From the NCBI GenBank assembly GCA_965249005.1, contig CBDFLD010000018.1, positions 124,001-188,000 on the forward strand: a DNA stretch of 64,000 nt, read 5' to 3'. Positions 1 to 8,319 of the stretch are shown here, one piece after another; within the stretch, counting starts at the first letter, position 1, and the number at the start of each line of letters is the position of its first letter. This DNA is from CBDFLD01 sp965249005 (GTDB taxonomy: Bacteria > Acidobacteriota > UBA6911). The translations under genes and the position numbers were made by a program. A model generated the notes under the pieces. That model had not been told where the DNA came from and searched no databases. It was given only the letters and a program-made list of their open reading frames with translations.

Positions 1-293
1 CGGCCCTCAGCCTTGTAGGTAATGAGATTCCCGGAAGTGCCGCTGTTTAAAGGTGCCACCGCTTCAAAGTAGGTACCGCGTTGAACAAGGACTGTGTCGC
101 CGGCCACCATCGTGTCGGCAGCCTTCTGGATGGTGAGCCAAGCACCGGAGGGGATGTTGGAGGTCCCGGCGTTACTGTTGTTGCCGTCCTTGCGCACATA
201 ATAAGTCGCGGCGCCGGCCGGCCGCGCCAGGAAAAGTGCGACCGTGCCGAGGAGCAAGGTGAGCCGAACTCTGCGTCCCCGTTTCGTCTTCAT
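1..293 (-). CDS. Secreted right-handed beta-helix protein, N-terminal part
   Basis: Reading the minus strand from the ATG at 293 gives 97 codons without a stop up to the window edge, so only the N-terminus is present. Residues 1-28 form a signal peptide (basic MKTKRGRR start, leucine-rich core, Ala-Gly-Ala cleavage region). The mature start ATYYVRKDGNNSNAGTS, followed by WLTIQKAAD and GDTVLVQRGTYFE, is the standard N-cap of secreted parallel beta-helix / pectate-lyase-like proteins, whose first coil has the form 'tIq.Ai..a..GDtv.v..GtY.e'. The activity cannot be told from this fragment; polysaccharide lyase or adhesin are both possible. It lacks a recognisable Shine-Dalgarno close to the ATG. 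Confidence 0.75.
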   Translation of the reverse strand, partial: MKTKRGRRVRLTLLLGTVALFLARPAGAATYYVRKDGNNSNAGTSNIPSGAWLTIQKAADTMVAGDTVLVQRGTYFEAVAPLNSGTSGNLITYKAEG

Positions 294-831
294 GATGCCA
301 TGGCTATCGATGCTCAGCCCGCTAGCTATCGGGTTTTGCAATGCCTTCCGCCGCTCTTGTAATGCTGCTCTTGTTCGGACCTGGTGCTCCGGTGCTCCCA
401 TCAAGAGTGCATGAGCCGGGGGGCTGGCACGATCAAAGACGGCAACCGTATTCCATGAGTCCAGTGACTCCCTCGCGTGTGTGCTGTCCGGGTGGAATAC
501 CTATCAGCGCTGACTGGCGCAACGCGCCAGTCGCTTGGGAACGTAACTGCACAGCGCACCGTGAAAAACCGTGGTTCTTGACGATTTGCTAAGTTACACG
601 CATAGCAGCAGATCCGCGAGCAGTTACTTAAGAGCCACCACTCACTGAGCAATCGACCCGGATTTCCAGAAAGCCAGGGCCGCAGCAGATGTCCCATATG
701 CACGAACACCCACACCGGCCGCCCTCCTGCATACGCAGACAGCGTCACCTGATTCTTGCTATTTCCGCATCGGCGATTTCGCTCCAAGACTTTATCTGGT
801 ACGCGCGGACTGTAACCCCCTACTCCGATTC
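294..831. other. Intergenic region with one 130-bp repeat copy
   Basis: No convincing gene in about 540 bp. It holds the upstream region of the beta-helix gene (minus strand), one copy of the 130-bp repeat (505-634), and the promoter region of the next plus-strand gene. Short open frames here overlap the repeat and have no codon or family support. Confidence 0.6.
505..634 (-). repeat. 130-bp structured intergenic repeat, copy 1
   Basis: First of six recognisable copies (others at 6928, 29684, 35171, 36672, 56669; a diverged one near 21241). Strand is given so that the element runs from CTTAAG to AGCGCT. The AGCGCT end carries a perfect hairpin, GACTGGCGC-AAC-GCGCCAGTC (here 511-531). GTAACTGC and GCAGTTAC form a second, long-range pairing. 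No protein is implied. Confidence 0.85.
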
Positions 832-860
832 TTGTTCCGGGTACTGGAATCGACTATACT
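832..860 (+). promoter_or_regulatory. Sigma-70-like promoter
   Basis: TTGTTC (832-837) and TATACT (855-860) are separated by 17 bp. The predicted start of transcription, about 7 nt downstream, falls at or next to the ATG at 868. There is no Shine-Dalgarno there, so the mRNA may be leaderless. Confidence 0.5.
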
Positions 861-867
861 TCGAATA

Positions 868-1482
868 ATGAATTACCGTAGCCGCACCCTCGCTACTGCG
901 GCTTTCCTGTTCTTGCTTGCGATTCCACTCCTGGGCAAGTACAAGATCAAGCCCATAGAGCCCAAACCGGCCGCAGATTACAAATGCCACCTCGACTTCC
1001 AGAACGTGGTGATCGGAGCCTTTGCCGCAACCAACGAAAAACGGGTGCTGGAGCTTTTCGACGAAAAGAAGATCCACAAGAAGAAAATCCTGCCGGTCCT
1101 GATCGTAATCGAGAACAATAACGATTTCGCCATCCGCTTGCACGAGAGAGACATCTATCTGGTCCGCGCCGACGGCACCAACGTCTCCGCTCTTCCGGTG
1201 GGGGAAGCGTTTCTGTCGGTGGTACTGAAAAAAACCCCTTCCGAGAACCCGGCCCAGGCAAGCATTCTGCTGAACGACTACAAGAAGAGCGCCATGTTGG
1301 CGGATTTCCAGCACAAGCACTTCGACGAAAGAATGATCGCGCCCTTTGGCTCCGACTACGGAGTCGTCTTCTTCCCTCTCCCAGAGCCTGACCAGCGGCA
1401 GGGGCTACGCCTGTATCTACCCGAGGTGGAGAACGTGACCACCGGGCAGGAACTGATTTTCTTCGAAATCGATCTGGAATGA
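868..1482 (+). CDS. Secreted protein of unknown function
   Basis: 204 aa. The ATG at 868 is chosen over an upstream one because it is followed directly by a signal peptide (MNYRSR basic start, hydrophobic LATAAFLFLLAIPLLG). The mature part is hydrophilic with mixed beta-strand character and has no cysteine pair or catalytic motif that I recognise. Phrases such as VLIVIENNNDFAIRLHERDIYL suggest an immunoglobulin-like or beta-sandwich fold, but this is only an impression. The gene lies 93 bp before another secreted-protein gene on the same strand; they may be co-transcribed. Function unknown. Confidence 0.6.
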   Translation: MNYRSRTLATAAFLFLLAIPLLGKYKIKPIEPKPAADYKCHLDFQNVVIGAFAATNEKRVLELFDEKKIHKKKILPVLIVIENNNDFAIRLHERDIYLVRADGTNVSALPVGEAFLSVVLKKTPSENPAQASILLNDYKKSAMLADFQHKHFDERMIAPFGSDYGVVFFPLPEPDQRQGLRLYLPEVENVTTGQELIFFEIDLE

Positions 1483-1575
1483 GGCCGGGGACGAGGAATG
1501 AACCGCACAGCGACGGATCGCATCCATGTAGGAGAAGGACCCTGGTATTGAATATTGTCCTTTTTTGAGGTGCCC

Positions 1576-2250
1576 GTGAAAGTATACTGGCTGTCGCTCT
1601 TACTCTGCGCCCCCCATATCATCGCCCAGAGCCTGGACGACGTCATCATCCCCAGCAAGACGGAGATCTTCATCGAGCTGCAGAGAACCATCAACAGCAG
1701 GACGGCCCAGACGGGAGACAAGTTTCTGGCCACGGTCGCCGCACCGGTTGCCGTCGATGACCGGATCATCATCCCCGTTGGTAGCTACATCATCGGTCAG
1801 GTTGAAATGGCCAAAGGGTCGGGTCGCGTGAAAGGCAAGAGTCAGCTGTGGCTGAATTGCGATACCGTGATCCTCCCGACCGGAGTCACCCGGAAGATGG
1901 AGTCGGTCGTGATCATGGCAGAGGGCTACAGCAGTCGGGACACCGACGAGCGCGGCGTGATCACCCACGGGGGCAGCCAGGGCGGTGAGGTCGCGAAGGG
2001 AGCGGGCACGGGAGGTGCGGCCGGCGGAACCATCGGAGCCATAAGCGGTGGCCTGAAGGGCGCAGGCGTCGGGGCCGCAATCGGTGCCGGAGCAGCGGGT
2101 CTGGTCGCTCTCTTTGGGCGGGACGATATCGTCCTCGACAAGGGTTCTTCCGTCACCATCCAGTTGGATACTGACGTCCGCTTCGTCAAGCCGACGCCTC
2201 CGAAGAAGGGCGAGATCCTGAAGGTCCCGAAAGATGGCAAGGGGTTGTGA
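1576..2250 (+). CDS. Secreted or envelope protein with glycine-zipper segment
   Basis: About 224 aa. The GTG at 1576 is preferred: GAGG lies 5 nt upstream and the codons that follow encode a short signal peptide (KVYWLSLLLCAPHIIA). The mature N-terminal half (TGDKFLATVAAPVAVDD, IIPVGSYIIGQV) is a beta domain common in acidobacterial secreted proteins of unknown role. It is followed by a glycine/alanine-rich zipper (GGAAGGTIGAISGGLKGAG) of about 50 residues that could insert in a membrane. The last part (VTIQLDTDVRFVKP) returns to beta structure. Likely an envelope protein; no enzymatic motif. Confidence 0.6.
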   Translation: MKVYWLSLLLCAPHIIAQSLDDVIIPSKTEIFIELQRTINSRTAQTGDKFLATVAAPVAVDDRIIIPVGSYIIGQVEMAKGSGRVKGKSQLWLNCDTVILPTGVTRKMESVVIMAEGYSSRDTDERGVITHGGSQGGEVAKGAGTGGAAGGTIGAISGGLKGAGVGAAIGAGAAGLVALFGRDDIVLDKGSSVTIQLDTDVRFVKPTPPKKGEILKVPKDGKGL

Positions 2251-2256
2251 CCCCAC

Positions 2257-2907
2257 CTATTCCTTTACCGCTACCCAACAGCCGTCCCCGATGGGGGCGA
2301 TGATGCCGTGCAGTCCCTTCGTTTGCGCCACCATATCGTTGAAGCGTCGAATCGACTCGACGTCCGGGTCCGTGGGGCGTTCCTGCAAGAGCTGTCCATA
2401 GGCAAAGGCGTTGTCGACCAGAACAAGGCCCTTTGGGCGCAGGATTCGCAGGCACTCAACCAGGTACCGGGGATAGTTTGATTTATCCGCATCCAGGAAC
2501 GCCGCATCGGCCGACGTTGTCTCAAAGGTCGGCAGTAGCTGGACTCCAGAACCCCGGTGGACACGAACCTTCCCAGACACATCGGATTTTGCAATCCACC
2601 TTTCGGCAAAGTCCGCGTGCTTGGCTGAGAGCTCGATGGTCTGGACCTCGCCATCCTCGGGTAAGGCGCGAGCCATCACGATGGCCGAGTACCCGGCCAG
2701 AGTCCCAACTTCCACGACCTGACGTGCGCCCTTTACCTTCAAGAGAATCTGCATGAAGCTCGCCTGTTCGGGAGAAATCCAGATTGGAGGGATCCCACTG
2801 CTCCTGGCTTCGTCCTTGAGTGCGATCAAAAAATCGTCGTCACGGCGGGTGTGATCAGCGATGTACCGAAAATGAGCATCCGAGACTGCCGTGGATACCT
2901 CCGACAT
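2257..2907 (-). CDS. SAM-dependent O-methyltransferase, class I
   Basis: 216 aa, the usual size for the cation-dependent caffeoyl-CoA/catechol O-methyltransferase family (Methyltransf_3). The SAM-binding motif I is VVEVGTLAGYS (residues 64-74), followed by TIEL (90-93), and the metal/substrate site appears as FLDADK (137-142) and VDNAF (164-168). It would methylate a hydroxyl of a small phenolic or similar acceptor; the substrate cannot be told. The start follows the stop of the secreted esterase by 7 bp and its Shine-Dalgarno (AAGGA) overlaps that stop, so the two are translationally linked in an operon with the small protein further upstream. Confidence 0.85.
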   Translation of the reverse strand: MSEVSTAVSDAHFRYIADHTRRDDDFLIALKDEARSSGIPPIWISPEQASFMQILLKVKGARQVVEVGTLAGYSAIVMARALPEDGEVQTIELSAKHADFAERWIAKSDVSGKVRVHRGSGVQLLPTFETTSADAAFLDADKSNYPRYLVECLRILRPKGLVLVDNAFAYGQLLQERPTDPDVESIRRFNDMVAQTKGLHGIIAPIGDGCWVAVKE

Positions 2908-2914
2908 TTGGCCG

Positions 2915-3928
2915 TTATCCTTTCTGGCGAGCGCCTAGAAGTTCTGACACAGAAACTCCAGTGATTCTTTGAAATGGGCCGAAACAAGGGCCCCACCCGT
3001 GCGCCTCTCCTGGATATACCTTGAAAGAGTGATCGACATTCGCCTCGGTCAAGGCGTGGTCGAGCGCTTCGACACCCTTGTCCAGCCTGATCCGCTGGAT
3101 GTAGCGATCACCGGTTCCATAGTCGAAGTGTATCTTCAGCCCCCCCAGCTTTGCGCTCCTTGCCAGCAGTAGGGTGTTGTTCGCATCCCACAGTTGCTGG
3201 CGAAACGGAACGCCAAAGATGGGTCGCAGGATCCGGACGAAGAATTGAAAATACCGTGAGGACTGAACCTCTGCGGGCACGTCGAGTGGGTTCTTGCCCA
3301 GAAAGATTATGGGGGAGTGCCCTGCTACGGCGCTGTACTGGTCCGGATACTTCATGGCAATCTTCAGTGCCCCGTAGCCGCCCATCGATGTGCCGGCGAT
3401 GGACCGATGGGCTCCGCCTTCCTTGACACGATAATGCGATTCGATATGTTCAACCAGCTCTTGACGAACAAAGTCCTCGTACCGTTTGCTCCCGTCGGCG
3501 TAGTTGCAATAGAAACTGTTGTCGCCTTTCGGATGCACCATGATGATTTCCGGAAGCTCCCCCGCCAGGATCAACGATTCCGTCTTCTCGTGCAGCCGTC
3601 CGTACCGGTCCACCGTCCAGCTTGTGTGGTTGTTGTTCAAACCGTGGAGAAAATAGACCACGGGATAGCGGCGAGTGCCGGCCTGATACGAGGGGGGAAG
3701 GAAGATACTGTAGGGCTGGGTCGTTCCCAAGGTCTCGGAAAGCAGCGACTCGAACTCCACGAGCGAGCCGCCCGCCAATTGAATCGGCTCGGGACTCTCG
3801 CGTCTCCGCTCTTGCTCTTGTCTCCGCTCTTGATGGTAGGGTGTCCCGCCGGAGGCAAAAAATGAGCAAACAAAGACAACCAATACGGCGCAGCTAAAGC
3901 TAATCGTCCTTGGCATCCATTTCTGCAT
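2915..3928 (-). CDS. Secreted esterase of the esterase-D/antigen-85 type
   Basis: 337 aa from ATG 3928, chosen because GGGAG lies 10 nt upstream; a GTG at 3946 is the alternative. Residues 1-28 form a signal peptide. The alpha/beta-hydrolase (putative esterase, PF00756 type) starts around residue 60: YFLHG oxyanion region (92-96), nucleophile elbow GTSMGG with Ser181, acidic region DYGTGDRY and a C-terminal GEAHGW histidine. This family cleaves short-chain, feruloyl, S-formylglutathione or siderophore esters; the substrate is open. It is the middle gene of a three-gene operon with a small protein before it and the O-methyltransferase after it. Confidence 0.8.
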   Translation of the reverse strand: MQKWMPRTISFSCAVLVVFVCSFFASGGTPYHQERRQEQERRRESPEPIQLAGGSLVEFESLLSETLGTTQPYSIFLPPSYQAGTRRYPVVYFLHGLNNNHTSWTVDRYGRLHEKTESLILAGELPEIIMVHPKGDNSFYCNYADGSKRYEDFVRQELVEHIESHYRVKEGGAHRSIAGTSMGGYGALKIAMKYPDQYSAVAGHSPIIFLGKNPLDVPAEVQSSRYFQFFVRILRPIFGVPFRQQLWDANNTLLLARSAKLGGLKIHFDYGTGDRYIQRIRLDKGVEALDHALTEANVDHSFKVYPGEAHGWGPCFGPFQRITGVSVSELLGARQKG

Positions 3929-3948
3929 TATATCGAGACTCCCCACGG

Positions 3949-4257
3949 TCAGAGTGTGATCTTGATGCGCACGGGCTTGCCCGATTCCATTCCCTTGAGA
4001 CTGTGAGTCATTCCCTGGATGGTCTCGTAAACCAGTGTGTGGGCAAAACCCTGGCCCTCCAGGCTCAACTCCCGGCCGTCCACGGAAGCCTTCACATTCT
4101 CCCCATCCAGTTCGAAAAGGATATGTTCTTCGGCCGGGGGAGATTTCAGTGACTGGATAATGGCGAGTGAGACACCCACCAGGAATCTCCCCACGAACGG
4201 AGTTACCGGCGCGGATTTGCCATCACATGTAAGTTCGATGTCCATGAGGGTTGCCAT
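3949..4257 (-). CDS. Small conserved-looking protein, function unknown
   Basis: 102 aa, no signal peptide. The sequence alternates beta strands and short helices (DIELTCDGKSAPV, HILFELDGENVKASVDGREL, KPVRIKITL) with no cysteines beyond one and no catalytic motif. It is first in the operon with the esterase and methyltransferase; its stop lies 20 bp before the esterase ATG. A role supporting those two enzymes is possible but is inference from position only. Confidence 0.55.
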   Translation of the reverse strand: MATLMDIELTCDGKSAPVTPFVGRFLVGVSLAIIQSLKSPPAEEHILFELDGENVKASVDGRELSLEGQGFAHTLVYETIQGMTHSLKGMESGKPVRIKITL

Positions 4258-4410
4258 TGTATCAGATCTGGAACCCGCAACCTCATGGCAACCAGGGAAA
4301 CTCCTCCGCTCGATTCATCTAACGATCAACTATCCCTATATCTACCAGCCTGGGGTGCCGATATGGTCTGCGCAAGATTATTCTTGCCACCGGCGGCGTG
4401 ACCCAGCCAA

Positions 4411-4439
4411 TTGCGCCGCCCCGTGAACTCTGCTAAGAT
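4411..4439 (+). promoter_or_regulatory. Candidate promoter of the sugar-nucleotide locus
   Basis: TTGCGC (4411-4416), 17 bp, TAAGAT (4434-4439), leaving a leader of about 40 nt before the epimerase ATG at 4488. The match is moderate and unsupported by other data. Confidence 0.35.
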
Positions 4440-4487
4440 ACAGCCTCCAGTTTCTACTAAGGGGTTGGCAACAAATAGGTTATCGTT

Positions 4488-5453
4488 ATGCCGAAGATGG
4501 CCGTCACCGGCGGTGCCGGGTTTATCGGGTCCAACCTCAGTGAGTTTCTGCTGTCGCAGAAGCACACGGTAGTGCTGGTGGACAACTTCTCCACCGGAAG
4601 GGAAAGAAACCTTGCCGGTTGGAAGAACGAAGCTAAAAACCGTCTCGAGGTTCTGCGCGTAGACATCAACGAAACGGAGGCGCTTCGCGCCGCCTTCCAG
4701 GACGTGCAATACGTGTTTCACCAGGCCGCCATCCCGTCCGTACCACGTTCGGTCGCAGACCCTCAAGCCTCTCACACCGCAAACATCACGGGCACTTTAT
4801 CGGTACTCGTGGCCGCGCGCGATGCTGGAGTCCAACGGGTCGTTCTAGCTTCCTCCTCGTCCGTCTATGGAGACGATCCAAACCTGCCCAAGGTTGAAAG
4901 CCAGATTGGCCAGAGTCTCTCTCCGTACGCACTTTCGAAACGAACCGGAGAGGAGTATTGCCGGTTGTTTACAGAGATCTACGGACTCGAGACCGTCTGC
5001 CTTCGATATTTCAACGTATTCGGGCCGAGGCAAGATCCGAAGTCGGAATACGCAGCGGTCGTACCACGCTTCACCACGCGGCTGATCGCGGGGGAGCCTC
5101 CGATTATCTTCGGAGACGGCGAGCAGACCCGGGACTTCACGTTCGTGAGCAACGTCGTCGACGCCAACTGGAAAGCTGCGACGGAAAAGAATGGAGCGGG
5201 TGAAATCTTCAACATCGGATGCGGTGGACGGACCAGCCTCAATCAGTTAGTCCGTGCACTGTGCCAGATTCTGCGCCAAGACGTCAAACCCATCTACGAA
5301 GAAGCAAGGGTTGGAGACGTAAAACATTCGTTGGCGGACATTGGCAAGGCAAAGCGACTCTTGGGGTACGAGCCCTCGGTATCTCTCGAAGAGGGACTTC
5401 GTAGAGTTCTGGAGTGGTACGGTTCCCAGACGGAGGTCAGGAGTGTCACTTAG
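4488..5453 (+). CDS. NAD-dependent nucleotide-sugar 4-epimerase (WbpP/GalE-like)
   Basis: 321 aa extended SDR. The Rossmann motif GGAGFIG is at residues 8-14, the catalytic triad is seen as SSS (123-125) and YALSK (Tyr147, Lys151), and FGPRQDP and FGDGEQTRDF are typical of UDP-GlcNAc/UDP-glucose 4-epimerases. It is expected to interconvert UDP-GlcNAc/UDP-GalNAc or UDP-Glc/UDP-Gal (or the uronic forms) in the cytosol for surface polysaccharide synthesis. The following dehydrogenase gene starts inside its 3' end, so the pair probably works in sequence, as WbpA/WbpP or TviB/TviC do. Confidence 0.85.
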   Translation: MPKMAVTGGAGFIGSNLSEFLLSQKHTVVLVDNFSTGRERNLAGWKNEAKNRLEVLRVDINETEALRAAFQDVQYVFHQAAIPSVPRSVADPQASHTANITGTLSVLVAARDAGVQRVVLASSSSVYGDDPNLPKVESQIGQSLSPYALSKRTGEEYCRLFTEIYGLETVCLRYFNVFGPRQDPKSEYAAVVPRFTTRLIAGEPPIIFGDGEQTRDFTFVSNVVDANWKAATEKNGAGEIFNIGCGGRTSLNQLVRALCQILRQDVKPIYEEARVGDVKHSLADIGKAKRLLGYEPSVSLEEGLRRVLEWYGSQTEVRSVT

Positions 5454-6735
5454 CGAGAAAATACTGGATCGCACAGCGAAAATCGGAGTTGTCGGCCTCG
5501 GCTACGTTGGGCTTCCATTGGCGACGGAGTTCGCGCAAGGAGACTTTGTCGTTACCGGAATCGATGTGGATGCCAAGAAGGTAGACGCTCTGAACTCCGG
5601 CAAATCCCACGTTCAAGATGTGTCTCCAGCGTTGATTCAACGGCTGTCTGAAGAAGGAAAGTTCCAGGCAACGACGGACTTTGGCGTCGTGAAAGAGCTG
5701 GACGCGGTAAGCATTTGCGTACCCACTCCTCTTCGAAAGACAAGAGATCCCGACATTCAGTACATTGCGGACGCCACAGCCAAGATCCGGAAGTTTCTGC
5801 ATCCGGACATGCTCATTACGCTGGAAAGCACGACCTATCCGGGAACCACGGACGAAATCCTCTTGGCCGAGTTCCAAACCAGCGGCCTTGCCGTCGGAAA
5901 GGACTTCTTTCTTGCCTTCTCTCCGGAGAGGATCGATCCGGGCAACGCACACTGGAACACTCACAACACTCCGAAGATCATCGGCGGGGTGACTCCCAAA
6001 TGCACCAATCTGGCGAGGCTTCTGTACAGTCAGGTGATCGAAAGGGTCATTCCGGTCAGCTCGACAAAGAGCGCCGAGATGGTGAAACTACTCGAGAACA
6101 CTTTCAGAGCAGTCAACATCGGCCTGGTCAACGAGATCGCCATCATGTGCGATAAGCTCGAGATCGACGTTTGGGAGATAATCGAGGCGGCTGCATCCAA
6201 GCCCTTTGGCTTCATGCCTTTCTATCCGGGACCAGGATTGGGAGGCCATTGCATCCCCATCGACCCACTCTATCTCTCGTGGAAGCTCAAGCTGCTCAAC
6301 TACAACGCTCGCTTTATCGAGCTGGCAAGTGAGATCAATGCGAGCATGCCGGAATACGTCGCCGCAAAAGTCTCGCGTTCACTGAACAAATGCAAGAAAG
6401 CCGTCAACGGCTCCCGGATACTCATACTCGGCGCCGCCTACAAGAAAAACATCTCCGACATTCGGGAGTCTCCTGCCCTGGATATCATTCGACTGCTCCA
6501 GAAAGACGGGGCGCTCGTGGAATACTCCGATCCCTACGCCCCTGAAATCCGCATCGACGGGACGATGCTGTCGTCTCAAGATCTGACCGCCGAGGGCCTG
6601 GGTCAATACGACTGCTGCGTGATCATCACCGATCACACAGATTTCGACTTCGACCTGATCTCGAGAAACTCCCGCCTGGTGGTCGACTGCAGAAACGCCG
6701 TTCGAAGCAACGCTCCCAACGTGGTGAAGCTATAA
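5443..6735 (+). CDS. UDP-N-acetyl-hexosamine 6-dehydrogenase (WbpA/TviB-like)
   Basis: 430 aa. The GTG at 5443 is chosen because GGAGG lies just upstream and it gives the expected N-terminus; it overlaps the epimerase stop by 11 nt. Motifs: GLGYVGLP dinucleotide site (18-25), FSPERIDPGN (159-168), which is typical of the UDP-GlcNAc/ManNAc dehydrogenase branch rather than UDP-glucose dehydrogenase, the ENTFR helix (218-222), and the catalytic cysteine Cys270 in GGHCIPIDP. It oxidises C6 of a UDP-sugar to a uronic acid with two NAD. Coupled to the epimerase it would supply an acidic amino-sugar for an exopolysaccharide or O-antigen. Confidence 0.85.
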   Translation: MSLSEKILDRTAKIGVVGLGYVGLPLATEFAQGDFVVTGIDVDAKKVDALNSGKSHVQDVSPALIQRLSEEGKFQATTDFGVVKELDAVSICVPTPLRKTRDPDIQYIADATAKIRKFLHPDMLITLESTTYPGTTDEILLAEFQTSGLAVGKDFFLAFSPERIDPGNAHWNTHNTPKIIGGVTPKCTNLARLLYSQVIERVIPVSSTKSAEMVKLLENTFRAVNIGLVNEIAIMCDKLEIDVWEIIEAAASKPFGFMPFYPGPGLGGHCIPIDPLYLSWKLKLLNYNARFIELASEINASMPEYVAAKVSRSLNKCKKAVNGSRILILGAAYKKNISDIRESPALDIIRLLQKDGALVEYSDPYAPEIRIDGTMLSSQDLTAEGLGQYDCCVIITDHTDFDFDLISRNSRLVVDCRNAVRSNAPNVVKL

Positions 6736-6737
6736 AG

Positions 6738-6772
6738 AGCGGTCAGCTATCAGCGGTCAGCTATCAGCTGAT
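6738..6772 (+). repeat. Heptad array, AGCTATC type
   Basis: Five consecutive 7-bp units (AGCGGTC and AGCTATC alternating) start 3 nt after the TAA of the dehydrogenase gene. The inverted partner is at 6902-6929. Confidence 0.8.
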
Positions 6773-6901
6773 CCGCACCGAGAGTCTTCGCTCTCAATAA
6801 ATCTTGTATTGAAGGCGCCAATCGCCAAGACTGGGTGCACTACACCCCGAAGGCACCAGCGCGCGGGTTCTATCCCGAGCAACCGGCGCGCCGCGCTGGT
6901 T

Positions 6902-6929
6902 GGCCGCTGAAAGCTGATAGCTGTCTGCT
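6902..6929 (-). repeat. Heptad array, inverted partner
   Basis: Units GGCCGCT, GAAAGCT, GATAGCT and GTCTGCT in 7-bp register, complementary in type to the array at 6738-6772, and running straight into the 130-bp repeat. Confidence 0.75.
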
Positions 6930-7056
6930 CTTAAGTAACTGCTCGCGGATCTGCTGCTATGCGTGTAACTTAGCAAATCGTCAAAAACCACTTTTTTTCA
7001 CGGTGCGCTGCGCAGTTACGTTCCCAAGCGACTGGCGCGTTGCGCCAGTCAGCGCT
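6928..7056 (+). repeat. 130-bp structured intergenic repeat, copy 2
   Basis: Same element as at 505-634 in the other orientation, nearly identical over its length. The terminal hairpin GACTGGCGC-GTT-GCGCCAGTC is perfect. The end (AGCGCT, then GAAAGCT) continues in heptad register. Confidence 0.9.
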
Positions 7057-7126
7057 GAAAGCTCACGGGCCGGCCTTTACCTCTCTCATCGTTGCCCCTA
7101 TACTCCGTGAGGGCGACGGAACCATC

Positions 7127-8239
7127 ATGGGCATATCATTCCTTTTCATTGATACGGAACGAGTCTGGCGCGGCGGCCAAGATCAGCTGTTTTCCCTGCT
7201 GCAGGGCTTGTCGGAACGCAATCACGAGATTCACCTTGTCTGCCATCCAGACACTCTCCTTGCCGAGCGTGCCCGGAAGACCGGCCTGAAAGTGTATCCG
7301 ATATCGATTCGGCGCGAGCTGAGCCCTGTTTCTCTCATTCGACTTTTCTGGATCATGATTCGGATCCGTCCTTCGATCGTGGCATTCAATACTCCACGAC
7401 CGATTCTGGTCGGCAAGCTGGCTTCGTGGCTGGCCGGTGTGCGCGTTCGGATCATCTTTCGCAGGGTCAACTTCCCCTTGCGCCGGACACCGTTCACTCG
7501 ACTAAAGTACGTATGGGGAACGGCATTCATCATCGCAATCTCGGAAAGCATCAGCCATCAACTGCAGGAGGGGGGTATTCCCGCATCGAAGATTCGGCTC
7601 GTCTACGAGGGGATCGACGTTGCGCGTCACCCGACCCTGGAACGTTCGCCCTACGACTCCGCCCGGCACCCGGTGATCGTCGGGTCCGTTTCTCATCTGA
7701 GCAAAGAGAAAGGGCACTATCATCTCGTCGAGGCGGCCCACATGATCCCGGAAGTGCACTCCCGGCTCCGCTTCGTTGTTGTGGGCGACGGCGTCTGCAA
7801 GGAGAGCCTGGAAACACAGGTCCGGGAGCGGGGACTGGAAGACTGTTTTCAGTTTGCCGGTTTTCAGAGTCGAACCAATCAGTACCTCCAATCGTTCGAC
7901 ATCTTCGTCCTTCCCAGTCTTTCGGAGGGGCTTTCCTCGGCCATTCTATCTGCCATGGCATCCGGTTTGCCGGTGATTGCGACTTCGGTCGGCGGGATCC
8001 CGGAGCTGATTCAGCCTGGAGTGAACGGCCTGCTTGTTCCTCCGGCCGACCCCGTAGCGCTGGCCCAGGCGATTGTCCACTTGCACAACCATCCCGAAAT
8101 AGCACTGCAGATGGGACACGCGGGACGACGTCGACTAGAGGAGCACTTCACCCTCGACCGGAAAATTGCCGAAACCGAATCGCTTTGTGAGTCGATCCTG
8201 AAACGCAATGAACTGTCCTCACACGAGGCTCATGCTTAG
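7127..8239 (+). CDS. Glycosyltransferase family 4
   Basis: 370 aa, GT-B fold. The ATG at 7127 is followed by the typical N-terminus (FLFIDTERVWRGGQDQLF, donor/acceptor glycine loop RGGQ). The C-terminal half holds the GT4 signature region GSVSHLSKEKGHYHLVEA, VVVGDG and FVLPSLSEGLSS. In the usual E-x7-E motif of the family the first Glu is present (SEGLSS) but the second position reads Ser (AILSAMA instead of the usual LLEAMA). The protein should add a sugar to a lipid-linked glycan at the inner face of the cytoplasmic membrane. It belongs to the 4.5-9.5 kb polysaccharide locus. Confidence 0.85.
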   Translation: MGISFLFIDTERVWRGGQDQLFSLLQGLSERNHEIHLVCHPDTLLAERARKTGLKVYPISIRRELSPVSLIRLFWIMIRIRPSIVAFNTPRPILVGKLASWLAGVRVRIIFRRVNFPLRRTPFTRLKYVWGTAFIIAISESISHQLQEGGIPASKIRLVYEGIDVARHPTLERSPYDSARHPVIVGSVSHLSKEKGHYHLVEAAHMIPEVHSRLRFVVVGDGVCKESLETQVRERGLEDCFQFAGFQSRTNQYLQSFDIFVLPSLSEGLSSAILSAMASGLPVIATSVGGIPELIQPGVNGLLVPPADPVALAQAIVHLHNHPEIALQMGHAGRRRLEEHFTLDRKIAETESLCESILKRNELSSHEAHA

Positions 8240-8319
8240 CCACAAACAGTTTCTTCCGACTACTCAAAATGGCGACTCCGAGCCGTTGACCTGATTCCTT
8301 CTTGCAATGAGCGTCCCCT

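Larger units (their letters stand above)
6736..7126. other. Intergenic region with facing heptad arrays and repeat copy 2
   Basis: 390 bp without a gene. A heptad array follows the dehydrogenase stop (6738-6772), an inverted array lies at 6902-6929, directly joined to the 130-bp repeat copy 2 (6928-7056). The middle part (6773-6900) contains GCGCGC-rich short inverted repeats but nothing I can name. Confidence 0.7.

Noticed and set aside
294..345. On the minus strand, GCAAAACCCGATAGCTAGCGGG and a GATAGCC segment before the beta-helix gene faintly recall a c-di-GMP-I riboswitch.
   Set aside because: Only the 3' half shows any likeness; the conserved 5' block and the pairing of the first stem are not found.
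6928..7056. Open frames through the 130-bp repeat give a similar peptide (SNCSRICCYACNLANRQ) at several copies.
   Set aside because: The frame is not kept in all copies, start codons differ, and conservation follows the hairpins, so it is not a protein.
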